64,000 nucleotides of DNA from Actinoplanes derwentensis (lineage in GTDB: Bacteria > Actinomycetota > Actinomycetes > Mycobacteriales > Micromonosporaceae), in contig NZ_LT629758.1 of NCBI RefSeq assembly GCF_900104725.1, positions 372,001 through 436,000 on the forward strand. Direction: 5' to 3'. The notes beneath the pieces were generated by a model, which saw only the letters and a list, made by a program, of their open reading frames with translations, was not told where the DNA came from and did no database searches. The translations under genes were made by a program, and so were the position numbers. Of this stretch, positions 25,153-33,360 are shown piece by piece. The first letter of the stretch is position 1; every line of letters starts with the position of its first letter.

Positions 25153-26768
25153 CTCTGCTGCGCAGGCCGCCGGTGTGGGCGGCGCTGCTGCTGGCGGCCG
25201 GGCTGTTCACGGTCGCCGTGCTGGGGCTGGGCTTGGCGCGGGCGGCGTTCTTCGCCCCGCCGGAGACGTCGGCCGCCGCCGACCGGATCGTGGTCGCCGA
25301 GACGCCCGGCCCGGTCGAGGCCGGCGTCTGCGGCACGGTGCCGGTGAAGGCCGCCCGCGAACTGCGGGGCATGTGGCTGACCACGGTCTACAACATCGAC
25401 TGGCCGAGCAAGCCGGGGCTGCCCGAGGCGAAGGTCAAGTCGGAGTACCTGAAGTGGCTCGATCTGGCGGTCGCGCAGCGGCACAACGCCATCTTCGTCC
25501 ACGTCCGGCCCAGCGGGGACGCGTTCTGGAAGTCCGACTACGCGCCGTGGTCTAACTGGCTGACCGGGAAGTTCGACGACACTGATCCGGGCTGGGATCC
25601 GATGCAGTTCATGGTCGACGAGGCGCACGCGCGGAACCTGGAGTTCCACGCCTGGTTCAACCCGTACCGGGGCACCCAGCCGGCGCCGTCCGGCACCGGG
25701 ACCGACCTGACCAAGCTGGTGAAGAACCACCCGCTGCTGGTGCATCCGGAATGGCGGATCGCGTACCCGACGGGCAAGGCCGGCCGGCTCTACTTCGATC
25801 CGGGTGTGCCGGAGGCCCGCAAGTTCGTCGAGGACGCGATGCTGGAGGCGGTGGAGAAGTACGACGTGGACGGTGTCCACTTCGACGACTTCTTCTATCC
25901 GTACCCGGAGGAGGGTGAGGACTTCCCCGACGACGCGTCGTTCAAGAAGTACGGCAAGGGCAAGAGCCGGGCCGACTGGCGCCGGGAGAACGTGAACACC
26001 CTGGTCCGTGAGATGCAGCAGCGGATCGCCGAGCTGAAGCCGTGGGTGAAGTACGGGATCAGCCCGTTCGGCATCTGGCGCAACGGCGGTGAGGGCTCGG
26101 ACACCGCCGGGCTGGAGAGTTACAGCGCCATCTACGCCGACACCCGCAAGTGGGTACGGGAGGGCTGGCTCGACTACATCGTCCCGCAGCTGTACTGGAC
26201 GATCGGGTTCGGCAAGGCCGACTACGCCAAGACGCTGCCCTGGTGGACCGAGACGGTGAAGGGCACCGGGGTGCAGTTGTGGATCGGGATGGCCGACTAC
26301 CGGGTCGGGGAGAAGGGCGACTGGAGCGATCCGGGGCAGCTCGACCGGCAGATGGTCCTCAACGACAAGTTCGGGGTGCAGGGGCAGGTGCACTTCAGCG
26401 CCAAGCAGCTCCGGCAGGACCGCCTCGGTTCGGTGACCCGGTACGTGGCGAAGCACTACGCCGCTCCCGCTCTGCCTCCCCGGATGGCCCGCCTGCCGGC
26501 GACTCCTCCGGCGGCGCCGCAGATCACCGGGGCACAGCGCGCGGCGTCGGGTGCGGTCACCCTGACCACTGCGGCTCCGGGTGGTGGTGCCAGCTGGGCC
26601 CTCTACCGTTCGGGTGATGGCGCGGCGGCTCTCGTGGCCACCGGCCGGGCGGGTACCCCGGTGGTCGATCCGTCGGCTCCGGCCGGTCCGGCGACCTATT
26701 GCCTCAGTGGCCTGGACCGGTCCGGTAACGAGGGGTCGTTGAGCAGCCCGTTCACCAGCGCCGGTTAA
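25149..26768 (+). CDS. secreted GHL10/DUF187-type glycoside hydrolase-like protein
   Basis: A 539-aa protein with an N-terminal signal anchor (residues 9-33) and a GHL10 (DUF187, YngK-like) barrel: RELRGMWLTTVYNIDWPSKPGL, WLDLAVAQRHNAIFVHVRPSGDAFWKS, FHAWFNPYRG, YDVDGVHFDDFFYPYP and WVKYGISPFGIWRNGG. The paired acids of the HFDD segment are candidates for catalysis. The end of the protein is a fibronectin-like beta domain. Its start overlaps the glgA stop by 4 bases, so it is translationally coupled to glucan synthesis; it may trim an extracellular or capsular polysaccharide. The exact substrate is unknown. Confidence 0.82.
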   Translation: MTLLRRPPVWAALLLAAGLFTVAVLGLGLARAAFFAPPETSAAADRIVVAETPGPVEAGVCGTVPVKAARELRGMWLTTVYNIDWPSKPGLPEAKVKSEYLKWLDLAVAQRHNAIFVHVRPSGDAFWKSDYAPWSNWLTGKFDDTDPGWDPMQFMVDEAHARNLEFHAWFNPYRGTQPAPSGTGTDLTKLVKNHPLLVHPEWRIAYPTGKAGRLYFDPGVPEARKFVEDAMLEAVEKYDVDGVHFDDFFYPYPEEGEDFPDDASFKKYGKGKSRADWRRENVNTLVREMQQRIAELKPWVKYGISPFGIWRNGGEGSDTAGLESYSAIYADTRKWVREGWLDYIVPQLYWTIGFGKADYAKTLPWWTETVKGTGVQLWIGMADYRVGEKGDWSDPGQLDRQMVLNDKFGVQGQVHFSAKQLRQDRLGSVTRYVAKHYAAPALPPRMARLPATPPAAPQITGAQRAASGAVTLTTAAPGGGASWALYRSGDGAAALVATGRAGTPVVDPSAPAGPATYCLSGLDRSGNEGSLSSPFTSAG

Positions 26769-26807
26769 CAAACGCCGGTTCGGCCCGAAACGTACTTGTT
26801 GTGGCGT

Positions 26808-26818
26808 TAGCGTGAGCC
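26808..26818 (+). promoter_or_regulatory. leaderless promoter -10 of secreted protein gene
   Basis: TAGCGT at 26808-26813 lies 5 bases before the GTG at 26819; no ribosome-binding site is present. Confidence 0.4.
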
Positions 26819-27484
26819 GTGACCAGATTCCTGGCCCTCACGGCCTCGCTGACGCTCTCCACCGTCCTCGCTCTACCGGCCGCCGGGTACGCGACGGTGC
26901 ACCCCGGCCCGGCCGCTGCCCGGACCGTCGCCCCGGACCCGGCGGACAAGCTGACCGCGGCCCTGCTCACCGGGCCGGAACTGCCCACCGGTTACGCGCC
27001 GCAGTTGGACGCCATCGACGACCTGTTCGCGCGGATCCCCGGCGAGATCGCCTCCTGCGGCAAGACCGCGGCCCTGCCGGCCGGCACGGTCTTCCGCGAG
27101 TTCGTGCGCGGGGCCAAGGACGAGGAACTGCTGGTGGAGACGCTGTCCGAGCCGGGGGGTGCCGGCACGCGGGCGGCGGTGACCGCGCTGCGGGAGGCAC
27201 AGCGCAACTGCGCGTCGTTCACCCGCAAGCCCGGCGAACTGCCGATGGAGCTGCGGTTCGCCGTGTCCAAGTCCGCCGCCGGCCCGAAGATCGGCGAGGC
27301 CAGCGCGGTCGTCGGTTTCGTGATGACCGTGCCCAGCATGGAACTCACCGTCAACGGGCGCCTGATCTCGGTCGCGGCCGGCGGCACCCAGGTCACCATG
27401 CTGCTGATGACCGAGAAGAAGCCGAAGGCCGCCGACCTGACCGCCGCCGCCCGAGCGGCGGTCACGAAGGTCCTCAGCCGGTGA
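26819..27484 (+). CDS. secreted protein of unknown function
   Basis: A 221-aa protein with a Sec signal peptide (MTRFLALTASLTLSTVLALPAAG, cleavage near residue 25). The mature part is a mixed alpha/beta domain with two well-spaced Cys (ASCGKTAAL, RNCASF) and a C-terminal AVVGFVMTVPSMELTVNGRLISVAAGG, reminiscent of small sensor-like domains in actinobacterial lipoproteins and PknH extracellular regions, but not enough to name. Leaderless GTG start. The 3' end overlaps the convergent ABC-F gene by 11 bases. Confidence 0.68.
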   Translation: MTRFLALTASLTLSTVLALPAAGYATVHPGPAAARTVAPDPADKLTAALLTGPELPTGYAPQLDAIDDLFARIPGEIASCGKTAALPAGTVFREFVRGAKDEELLVETLSEPGGAGTRAAVTALREAQRNCASFTRKPGELPMELRFAVSKSAAGPKIGEASAVVGFVMTVPSMELTVNGRLISVAAGGTQVTMLLMTEKKPKAADLTAAARAAVTKVLSR

Positions 27485-29096
27485 CCCGGCCGTCGGCCAC
27501 CTCCAGCCGGCGGTTCACGGTCACCGCCTCCAACATCCGGCGATCATGCGTGACCAGCAGCAACGTGCCGGTGTAGGAGGACAGGGCCGACTCCAGCTGC
27601 TCGATCGCCGGCAGGTCCAGATGGTTGGTCGGCTCGTCGAGGACCAGCAGGTTCACCCCGCGCGCCTGCAACAGGGCCAGGGCCGCGCGGGTGCGCTCGC
27701 CGGGGGAGAGCGTCGCGGCCGGGCGCATCACGTGACCGGACTTCAAGCCGAACTTCGCCAGCAGGGTACGCACGTCGGGATCGTTCCATTCCGGCACCGC
27801 CGCCCCGAACGCCCGGGACAACGGCTCGCCGCCGAGGAACAGCCCGCGCGCCTGATCGACCTCGCCGACCACCACACCGGGACCGAGATGCTGGGCGCCG
27901 TCGTCCAGCGGGAGCCGCCCGAGCAGCGCCGCGAGCAGGGTGGACTTGCCGGAGCCGTTGGCCCCGGTGATCGCGATCCGGTCGGCCCAGTCGATCTGCA
28001 GGGTCACCGGGCCGAGCGCGAACGACCCGCGCCGCACGACCGCGTCCCGTAGGGTCGCCACCACCGCACCGGCCCGGGGCGCGGCGGCGATCTCCATCCG
28101 CAGCTCCCACTCCTTGCGCGGTTCCTCGACCACTTCCAGGCGTTCGATCATCCGCTCGGTCTGCCGCGCCTTGGCCGCCTGTTTCTCACTGCTCTCGCCC
28201 CGCTGCGACTTGGCGATCTTGTCGTTGTCCGGGGCCTTGCGGCGGGCGTTGCGCACTCCCTTGTCCATCCAGGCGCGCTGCATCCGGCCGCGTTCGAGCA
28301 GGTCCTCCTTCTTGTCGGAGTACTCCTCGAACTGCTCGCGGGCGTGCCGCCGGGCCCGGTCCCGCTCTTCCAGGTAGGCACCGTAACCGCCGCCGAACAG
28401 CTTGACCTGCTGCTGGGCCAGGTCGAGTTCGAGCACCTCGGTCACCGTGCGGGTGAGGAACTCCCGGTCGTGGCTGACCAGCACGACACCCGCGCGCAGC
28501 CCGGCCACGAACGCCTCCAGACGGCCCAGCCCGTCCAGGTCCAGGTCGTTGGTGGGCTCGTCGAGCAGGTAGATGTCGTAGCGGCTGAGCAGCAGCGACG
28601 CCATCCCGGCGCGGGCCGCCTGACCGCCGGAGAGCGCGGTCATCGGCAGGTCCAGATCGAACCCGAGCCCGACTTCGTCGATGCGTTCGTCCAGGTCGGC
28701 GCCGCCCAGGTCGAGCCAGCGGTCCAGGGCGGCGGCGTACCGGTCGTCGGCGCCCGGTTCGCTCTCGGCCAGAGCGAGAGCGGCGTCGTCCATCGCGGTC
28801 TGCGCGGCGCTCACCCCGGTGCGGCGGCCGAGGAAGTCGCGTACCGTCTCGTCCGCGCGCCGCTCGCGTTCCTGCGGCAGATAACCGACGTTGGCGGTGG
28901 GCGGGCTCAGCGAGACGCTGCCGCCCTCGGTCGGGATCAACCCGGCGAGGGTACGTAACAGCGTGGTCTTGCCCGCGCCGTTGACCCCGACCAGCCCGAT
29001 CACGGCGCCGGGCGCGACGACCAGGTCGAGTTCGCTGAAGAGGGTGCGGTCCCCGTGTCCGGCCGCGAGTTCCCGGGCGATCAGTGTTGCGCTCAT
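27474..29096 (-). CDS. ABC-F ATPase (ribosome-protection type)
   Basis: A 540-aa soluble protein with two ATPase domains and no membrane segment: GVNGAGKTT and YDIYLLDEPTNDLDLDGL in the first, GANGSGKST and LNLLVLDEPTNHLDL-type Walker B in the second, signatures LSGGQAARAGMASLL and LSPGERTRAALALLQ. A charged linker of about 90 residues (HAREQFEEYSDKKEDLLERG) reaches toward the ribosome in this family. Closest in form to antibiotic-resistance ABC-F proteins of actinomycetes (TlrC/OleB group); a translation factor role is an alternative. Start ATG 29096 has TAAAAT 8 bases upstream. Confidence 0.88.
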   Translation of the reverse strand: MSATLIARELAAGHGDRTLFSELDLVVAPGAVIGLVGVNGAGKTTLLRTLAGLIPTEGGSVSLSPPTANVGYLPQERERRADETVRDFLGRRTGVSAAQTAMDDAALALAESEPGADDRYAAALDRWLDLGGADLDERIDEVGLGFDLDLPMTALSGGQAARAGMASLLLSRYDIYLLDEPTNDLDLDGLGRLEAFVAGLRAGVVLVSHDREFLTRTVTEVLELDLAQQQVKLFGGGYGAYLEERDRARRHAREQFEEYSDKKEDLLERGRMQRAWMDKGVRNARRKAPDNDKIAKSQRGESSEKQAAKARQTERMIERLEVVEEPRKEWELRMEIAAAPRAGAVVATLRDAVVRRGSFALGPVTLQIDWADRIAITGANGSGKSTLLAALLGRLPLDDGAQHLGPGVVVGEVDQARGLFLGGEPLSRAFGAAVPEWNDPDVRTLLAKFGLKSGHVMRPAATLSPGERTRAALALLQARGVNLLVLDEPTNHLDLPAIEQLESALSSYTGTLLLVTHDRRMLEAVTVNRRLEVADGRVTG

Positions 29097-29110
29097 CGCG
29101 TCTGATTTTA
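29097..29110 (-). promoter_or_regulatory. leaderless promoter -10 of ABC-F gene
   Basis: On the minus strand TAAAAT (29110-29105) lies 8 bases before the ATG at 29096 with no ribosome site. It is back-to-back with the peptidase promoter in a 56-base divergent gap. Confidence 0.45.
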
Positions 29111-29140
29111 GGCGTACCCCACCGCATCGATGTTTGGCGA

Positions 29141-29152
29141 TACGGTGTGCCG
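29141..29152 (+). promoter_or_regulatory. leaderless promoter -10 of S15 peptidase gene
   Basis: TACGGT (29141-29146) ends 6 bases before the ATG at 29153; no ribosome-binding site is seen. Confidence 0.4.
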
Positions 29153-30928
29153 ATGCGAGTGCTGGCCAGGAGCCTTACCGTTCTCCTCGTTCTCGCCGGG
29201 TCCGCGATGATCACCGCCGCCCCGGCCGCCGCCGCGACCGGAACCCAGCCGGTCCACGACTACGCCACCGCCGTCCGCGAACAGGTCTGGGTGCAGACCC
29301 CCGTCGACAGCGACTCCGACGGGCGGCCCGACCGGGTCGCGGTGCGGATCATCCGGCCGTCCACCACACGGAAGGTGCCGGTCATCTTCCAGGCCAGCCC
29401 CTACTACGCGGGCATCAAGGACATCCCCAACCACGACGACGTCGACCGGGACGGGAGTCTCGCCGCCTCGGCCGCCCCGGCTGTCGACAGGGCCGCGGAC
29501 ATCACCTTCGCCGGATACCTGGACAACTACTTCGTACCGCGCGGTTATGCCGTGGTCTTCGCCGACAGCCTCGGCTCCGGTGGCTCGGACGGCTGCCCCA
29601 CCTCGGGCGGGCGCAACGAGACCCTCGGCATGAAAGCCGTGATCGACTGGCTCAACGGGCGCGCCCCCGGCTTCGACGCCGCCGGAGCCCCGGTCAGCGC
29701 CGGCTGGTCGACCGGGCGGACCGGGATGATCGGCGTCTCCTACAACGGAACCCTCCCGAACGCGGTCGCCGCCACCGGTGTCCGCGGCCTGGAGACGATC
29801 GTGCCGATCGCCGGGATCAGCAGCTGGTACGACTACTACCGCGCCAACGGTGGGGTCGTCGCGCCCGGCGGTTACCAGGGTGAGGACACCGACATCCTCG
29901 CCAAGGCGGTGCTGACCCGGGCCGCGCCCGAGGCGTGCGCCGAGGTGATGACCCGCCTGGAACAGCAGCAGGACCGGGAGACCGGCGACTACAGCGCGTT
30001 CTGGGCCGAACGCGACTATCTGCGCGACGCCCGCAAGGTCCGGGCCAGTGTGCTGCTGGTGCACGGACTGCACGACTTCAACGTGCGCACCGGGCAGGCC
30101 GGGCAGTGGTGGGACGCCCTGGCCCGTAACGGGGTGCCCCGCAAGATCTGGCTGCACCAGGCCGGGCACACCGACCCGTTCAACATCCGCCGGGCCGAGT
30201 GGCTGTCGACCCTGCACCGGTGGTTCGACAAGTGGCTCCACCGGATCGACACCAGCATCACCCGGGAACCGGTCGCCGACGTGGAGGTGGCCCCGAACCA
30301 GTGGGTGACCTCGGCGAACTGGCCGCTTCCCGATTCCCGCAAGACCAGGATCAAACTCGGCGGCGGTACGTTCACCGACGACACCGCCCGGACCGCGGAG
30401 AACCTGGCCGCCCTGCCGGACAGCACCGACCCGAACCGGCTCGCGCACCTGACCGCGCCGTTGACCCGCGACACCCGGCTGTCCGGCACCCCCGTGGTGA
30501 CGGTCCGCGCCGGGCTGACCGGGAAGTCGCCGTACCTGACCGCCCTGCTCGTCGACTACGGCACCGCCGAACGGTTCGTGCGCACCCGCACCCTCACCGC
30601 ACAGGACTGCGTCGGCCCCGGCATCGAGGGCGACCCCGGATGCTTCGCCCAGCGGGAGTACGTGACGGCGAGCTCGGACTACGAGATCGTCACCCGCGGC
30701 TGGATCGACGTCCGCAACCGGTTCTCACCCTCGGTCACCACGCCGATCAAGCCGGGCCGGACGTACACGTTCCGTTGGGACCTGCAGAGCACCGACCACG
30801 TGTTCGCGGCCGGCCACCGGATCGGCGTCGTGCTGATCTCCACCGACCGCGACCACACCCTGCGCTACCCCGCGGGCACCGTGGTGACGGTCCGGCCCGG
30901 CTCGTCGCTGCAGGTGCGGCTCAGCTGA
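29153..30928 (+). CDS. secreted Xaa-Pro dipeptidyl-peptidase (S15 family)
   Basis: A 591-aa serine peptidase with a Sec signal ending near AAAA at residue 29. The alpha/beta-hydrolase domain has nucleophile Ser in GVSYNGTLPN, acid Asp in LLVHGLHDFNV and His in HQAGHTDPFN; a C-terminal jelly-roll domain (PVVTVRAGLTG, YVTASSDYEIVTRGWIDVRNR, FAAGHRIGVVL) is standard for S15/CocE enzymes. It should release X-Pro dipeptides from extracellular peptides; related CocE-like esterase activity is an alternative. Start ATG 29153 because the signal peptide begins there and TACGGT lies 6 bases upstream. Convergent overlap of 8 bases with the PhzF gene. Confidence 0.9.
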   Translation: MRVLARSLTVLLVLAGSAMITAAPAAAATGTQPVHDYATAVREQVWVQTPVDSDSDGRPDRVAVRIIRPSTTRKVPVIFQASPYYAGIKDIPNHDDVDRDGSLAASAAPAVDRAADITFAGYLDNYFVPRGYAVVFADSLGSGGSDGCPTSGGRNETLGMKAVIDWLNGRAPGFDAAGAPVSAGWSTGRTGMIGVSYNGTLPNAVAATGVRGLETIVPIAGISSWYDYYRANGGVVAPGGYQGEDTDILAKAVLTRAAPEACAEVMTRLEQQQDRETGDYSAFWAERDYLRDARKVRASVLLVHGLHDFNVRTGQAGQWWDALARNGVPRKIWLHQAGHTDPFNIRRAEWLSTLHRWFDKWLHRIDTSITREPVADVEVAPNQWVTSANWPLPDSRKTRIKLGGGTFTDDTARTAENLAALPDSTDPNRLAHLTAPLTRDTRLSGTPVVTVRAGLTGKSPYLTALLVDYGTAERFVRTRTLTAQDCVGPGIEGDPGCFAQREYVTASSDYEIVTRGWIDVRNRFSPSVTTPIKPGRTYTFRWDLQSTDHVFAAGHRIGVVLISTDRDHTLRYPAGTVVTVRPGSSLQVRLS

Positions 30929-31736
30929 TCGGGACGGCCGGGCCGCTGACCTGGACGCCGGAGACCGTCGGGTCCAGGCGGACGGTGATGCGGCTCGGCC
31001 GGCCCTGGTCGTCGCCTTGTCGCAGCGCGAGGGTGGCGTCCGCCGGGACCAGCTTCAGGTCCCGCAGGTAGCCGCCGAACGCCGCGGCCGCCGCACCGGT
31101 CGCCGGGTCCTCGTAGACCCCGCCGACCGGGAACGGGTTGCGCACGTCGAAGCTCTCCGGCCCGGCCCGGAAGACCAGCTGGATCGTGGTCCACTCACGC
31201 TCGGTCATCAGGGCTTTCAGCGCCGGCACGTCGTAGTCCAAGTCGGCGAGGCGCGCGCGGCTGGTCACCGCGATGATCGGGTGGTACGCCCCGGCGAAGG
31301 CGACCCGGGGCGGCAGCTCCGGGTCCAGATCGCCGGCCGGCCAGCGCAGGGCCGCCAGCAGCGCCGCCAGATCCGCCGCCGGCAGCTCGCCGACGTGCGG
31401 ATCCACGCTGGTCAGGGTGGCCGTCCCGGAGTCGTCCACCCGCACCGGGACCGCACCGGCGTTCGTCGTGAACACATGCTCGCCCGGACCCAGCGCCACT
31501 GCGGTCGCCACCGTCGCGTGCCCGCAGAACGGCACCTCCGCGAGAGGGCTGAAGTAACGCACCCGGAACCGGTCGCCGTCACGCCCTGTCACGAACGCGG
31601 TCTCCGAGTAGCCCACCTCGGCGGCGATCTCCTGCATCCGCGCGTCATCCAGACCGGCCGCGTCCAGCACGACACCCGCCGGGTTGCCGCCGGCCGGGTC
31701 GAGCGTGAAGGCCGCGTACCGCGAAATCTCCGTCAT
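30921..31736 (-). CDS. PhzF-family epimerase/isomerase-like protein
   Basis: A 271-aa PhzF-like protein (diaminopimelate-epimerase fold). Conserved parts: RYAAFTLDPAGGNPAGVVLDA, EVGYSETAFVTG with the family catalytic Glu, RYFSPLAEVPFCGHATVATAVAL, and YEDPATGAAAAAFGGYL. No phenazine genes are nearby, so it is a housekeeping or orphan member of unknown substrate. The ATG at 31736 is chosen; CAGGCT lies 7 bases upstream, a near match to a leaderless -10. A longer frame to 31886 is GC-rich shadow. Confidence 0.85.
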   Translation of the reverse strand: MTEISRYAAFTLDPAGGNPAGVVLDAAGLDDARMQEIAAEVGYSETAFVTGRDGDRFRVRYFSPLAEVPFCGHATVATAVALGPGEHVFTTNAGAVPVRVDDSGTATLTSVDPHVGELPAADLAALLAALRWPAGDLDPELPPRVAFAGAYHPIIAVTSRARLADLDYDVPALKALMTEREWTTIQLVFRAGPESFDVRNPFPVGGVYEDPATGAAAAAFGGYLRDLKLVPADATLALRQGDDQGRPSRITVRLDPTVSGVQVSGPAVPIS

Positions 31737-31896
31737 GCCGACGAGCCTGCCGCGCCCCGCCCACCGGCGGCCAGAGCCAATCACGCGCCGCTGGCCCGGA
31801 CGCCTGGGCCGGCAGCGCCCGGACGGTCCGGCGGGCCGCGCCCGGACGGCCCGGATGTGTCGGTCCGCACAGTCGTTGAATGTCATCTCGGCGGAG

Positions 31897-31909
31897 TAGC
31901 GTTCCAGCG
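31897..31909 (+). promoter_or_regulatory. leaderless promoter -10 of MoxR-type ATPase gene
   Basis: TAGCGT (31897-31902) ends 7 bases before the GTG at 31910; TTGAAT lies 15 bases further upstream as a possible -35. Confidence 0.45.
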
Positions 31910-33316
31910 GTGACAGAGGCGCCGAACGCGATCGACCTGCCCCGCACCGTGGGCGAACTGCGAGCCAGCGGCCACGAGTTCCGCACCGTCAAGGAAGAGC
32001 TGCGTGTCAATCTCCTCGCCCGGATGCGTTCCGGCGAGCCCCGTTTCCCCGGCATCGTCGGTTATGACGACACCGTGCTGCCCGAGGTCGAGCGGGCCCT
32101 GCTCGCCGGCCACGACATGGTGCTGCTCGGTGAGCGCGGCCAGGGCAAGACCCGCCTGATCCGGGCCCTGGCCGGGCTGCTCGACGAGTGGACGCCCTAC
32201 ATCGCCGGGTCCGAGCTGCACGAACATCCTTACCATCCGCTCACCCCCGCCACCCGCCGCCAGGCCGCCGAGTCCGGTGATCTGCTGCCGGTCGCGTGGC
32301 TGCACCGCTCCGAGCGGTACGGCGAGAAACTCGCCACCCCCGACACCAGCGTCGGTGACCTGATCGGCGACGTCGACCCGATCAAGGTGGCCGAGGGCCG
32401 TGCCCTGGGCGACCCGGAGACCATCCACTTCGGCCTGGTGCCCCGCACCAACCGGGGCATCTTCGCCGTCAACGAGCTGCCCGACCTGGCCGAGCGCATC
32501 CAGGTGTCGCTGCTCAACGTCCTGGAGGAACGCGACATCCAGGTCCGCGGCTACCAGTTGCGGCTGCCGCTCGACATCCTGCTGGTGGCGTCGGCCAACC
32601 CGGAGGACTACACCAACCGCGGGCGGATCATCACCCCGCTCAAGGACCGGTTCGGTGCCGAGATCCGCACCCACTACCCGGTCGACCTGGAGCTGGAGAC
32701 CGCCCTGATCCGGCAGGAGGCGTCGCTCGTCGCGTCGCTGCCGGAGCACCTGGTGGAGGTGCTGGCCCGCTACACCCGCGGGGTCCGCGAATCGCCGTCG
32801 GTCGACGCCCGGTCCGGTGTGTCGGCCCGGTTCGCGATCGCCGCCGCCGAGACCGTCGCGGCGTCCGCACTGCGCCGGTTCGGGCTGCGCGGCGAGAAGG
32901 AGGCCGTCGCCCGGATCTGCGACACCGTCTCGGTCACCTCCACGCTGCGCGGCAAGGTCGAGTTCGAGAGCGGTGAGGAGGGCCGGGAGACCGAGATCCT
33001 CGGTCACCTGCTGCGGGTCGCCACCGCCGAGACGTTCCGGGCCCACCTGACCGGTCTCGACCTGTCCGGGTTCACCGGCCTGGTCGCCGAGGGCACCCTG
33101 ATCGAGACGGGTGACCTGGTCAGCGCCGAGGAGTTGCTCAGCCAGATCGGCACGGTGCCCGGCCTGGCGAAGGTGCTCGACCGGCTCGGCCTCGGCGACG
33201 CGCCGAGTCCCGGCCAGGCCGCCGCCGGCATCGAGTTCGTCCTGGAGGGCCTGCACCTGACCCGCCGCCTGGCCAAGGAGCTGACCGACGACGGCCGCAC
33301 CATCTACGGAAGCTGA
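31910..33316 (+). CDS. MoxR/magnesium-chelatase-type AAA+ ATPase
   Basis: A 468-aa AAA+ protein. N-terminal helical segment, Walker A GERGQGKTR (about residues 79-87), Walker B region FAVNELPDLAERIQVSLLNVLEERDIQVRG, sensor 1 LLVASANPEDYTNRGRIITPLKDRFGAEI, resembling ChlI/BchI and MoxR proteins. Such ATPases act as metal-insertion or folding chaperones together with a VWA protein, and the next gene encodes exactly that. Start GTG 31910 from the leaderless -10; a frame 30 bases longer is possible. The two genes, 44 bases apart, form an operon. Confidence 0.87.
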   Translation: MTEAPNAIDLPRTVGELRASGHEFRTVKEELRVNLLARMRSGEPRFPGIVGYDDTVLPEVERALLAGHDMVLLGERGQGKTRLIRALAGLLDEWTPYIAGSELHEHPYHPLTPATRRQAAESGDLLPVAWLHRSERYGEKLATPDTSVGDLIGDVDPIKVAEGRALGDPETIHFGLVPRTNRGIFAVNELPDLAERIQVSLLNVLEERDIQVRGYQLRLPLDILLVASANPEDYTNRGRIITPLKDRFGAEIRTHYPVDLELETALIRQEASLVASLPEHLVEVLARYTRGVRESPSVDARSGVSARFAIAAAETVAASALRRFGLRGEKEAVARICDTVSVTSTLRGKVEFESGEEGRETEILGHLLRVATAETFRAHLTGLDLSGFTGLVAEGTLIETGDLVSAEELLSQIGTVPGLAKVLDRLGLGDAPSPGQAAAGIEFVLEGLHLTRRLAKELTDDGRTIYGS

Positions 33317-33360
33317 CCGATGAGCGAGCTCGCGAGCGGGAGCCAAGCGGCGGTGACGGC

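Noticed and set aside
30921..31736. phenazine biosynthesis cluster implied by the PhzF protein
   Set aside because: No other phz gene in the window; PhzF-like proteins are widespread outside phenazine pathways.
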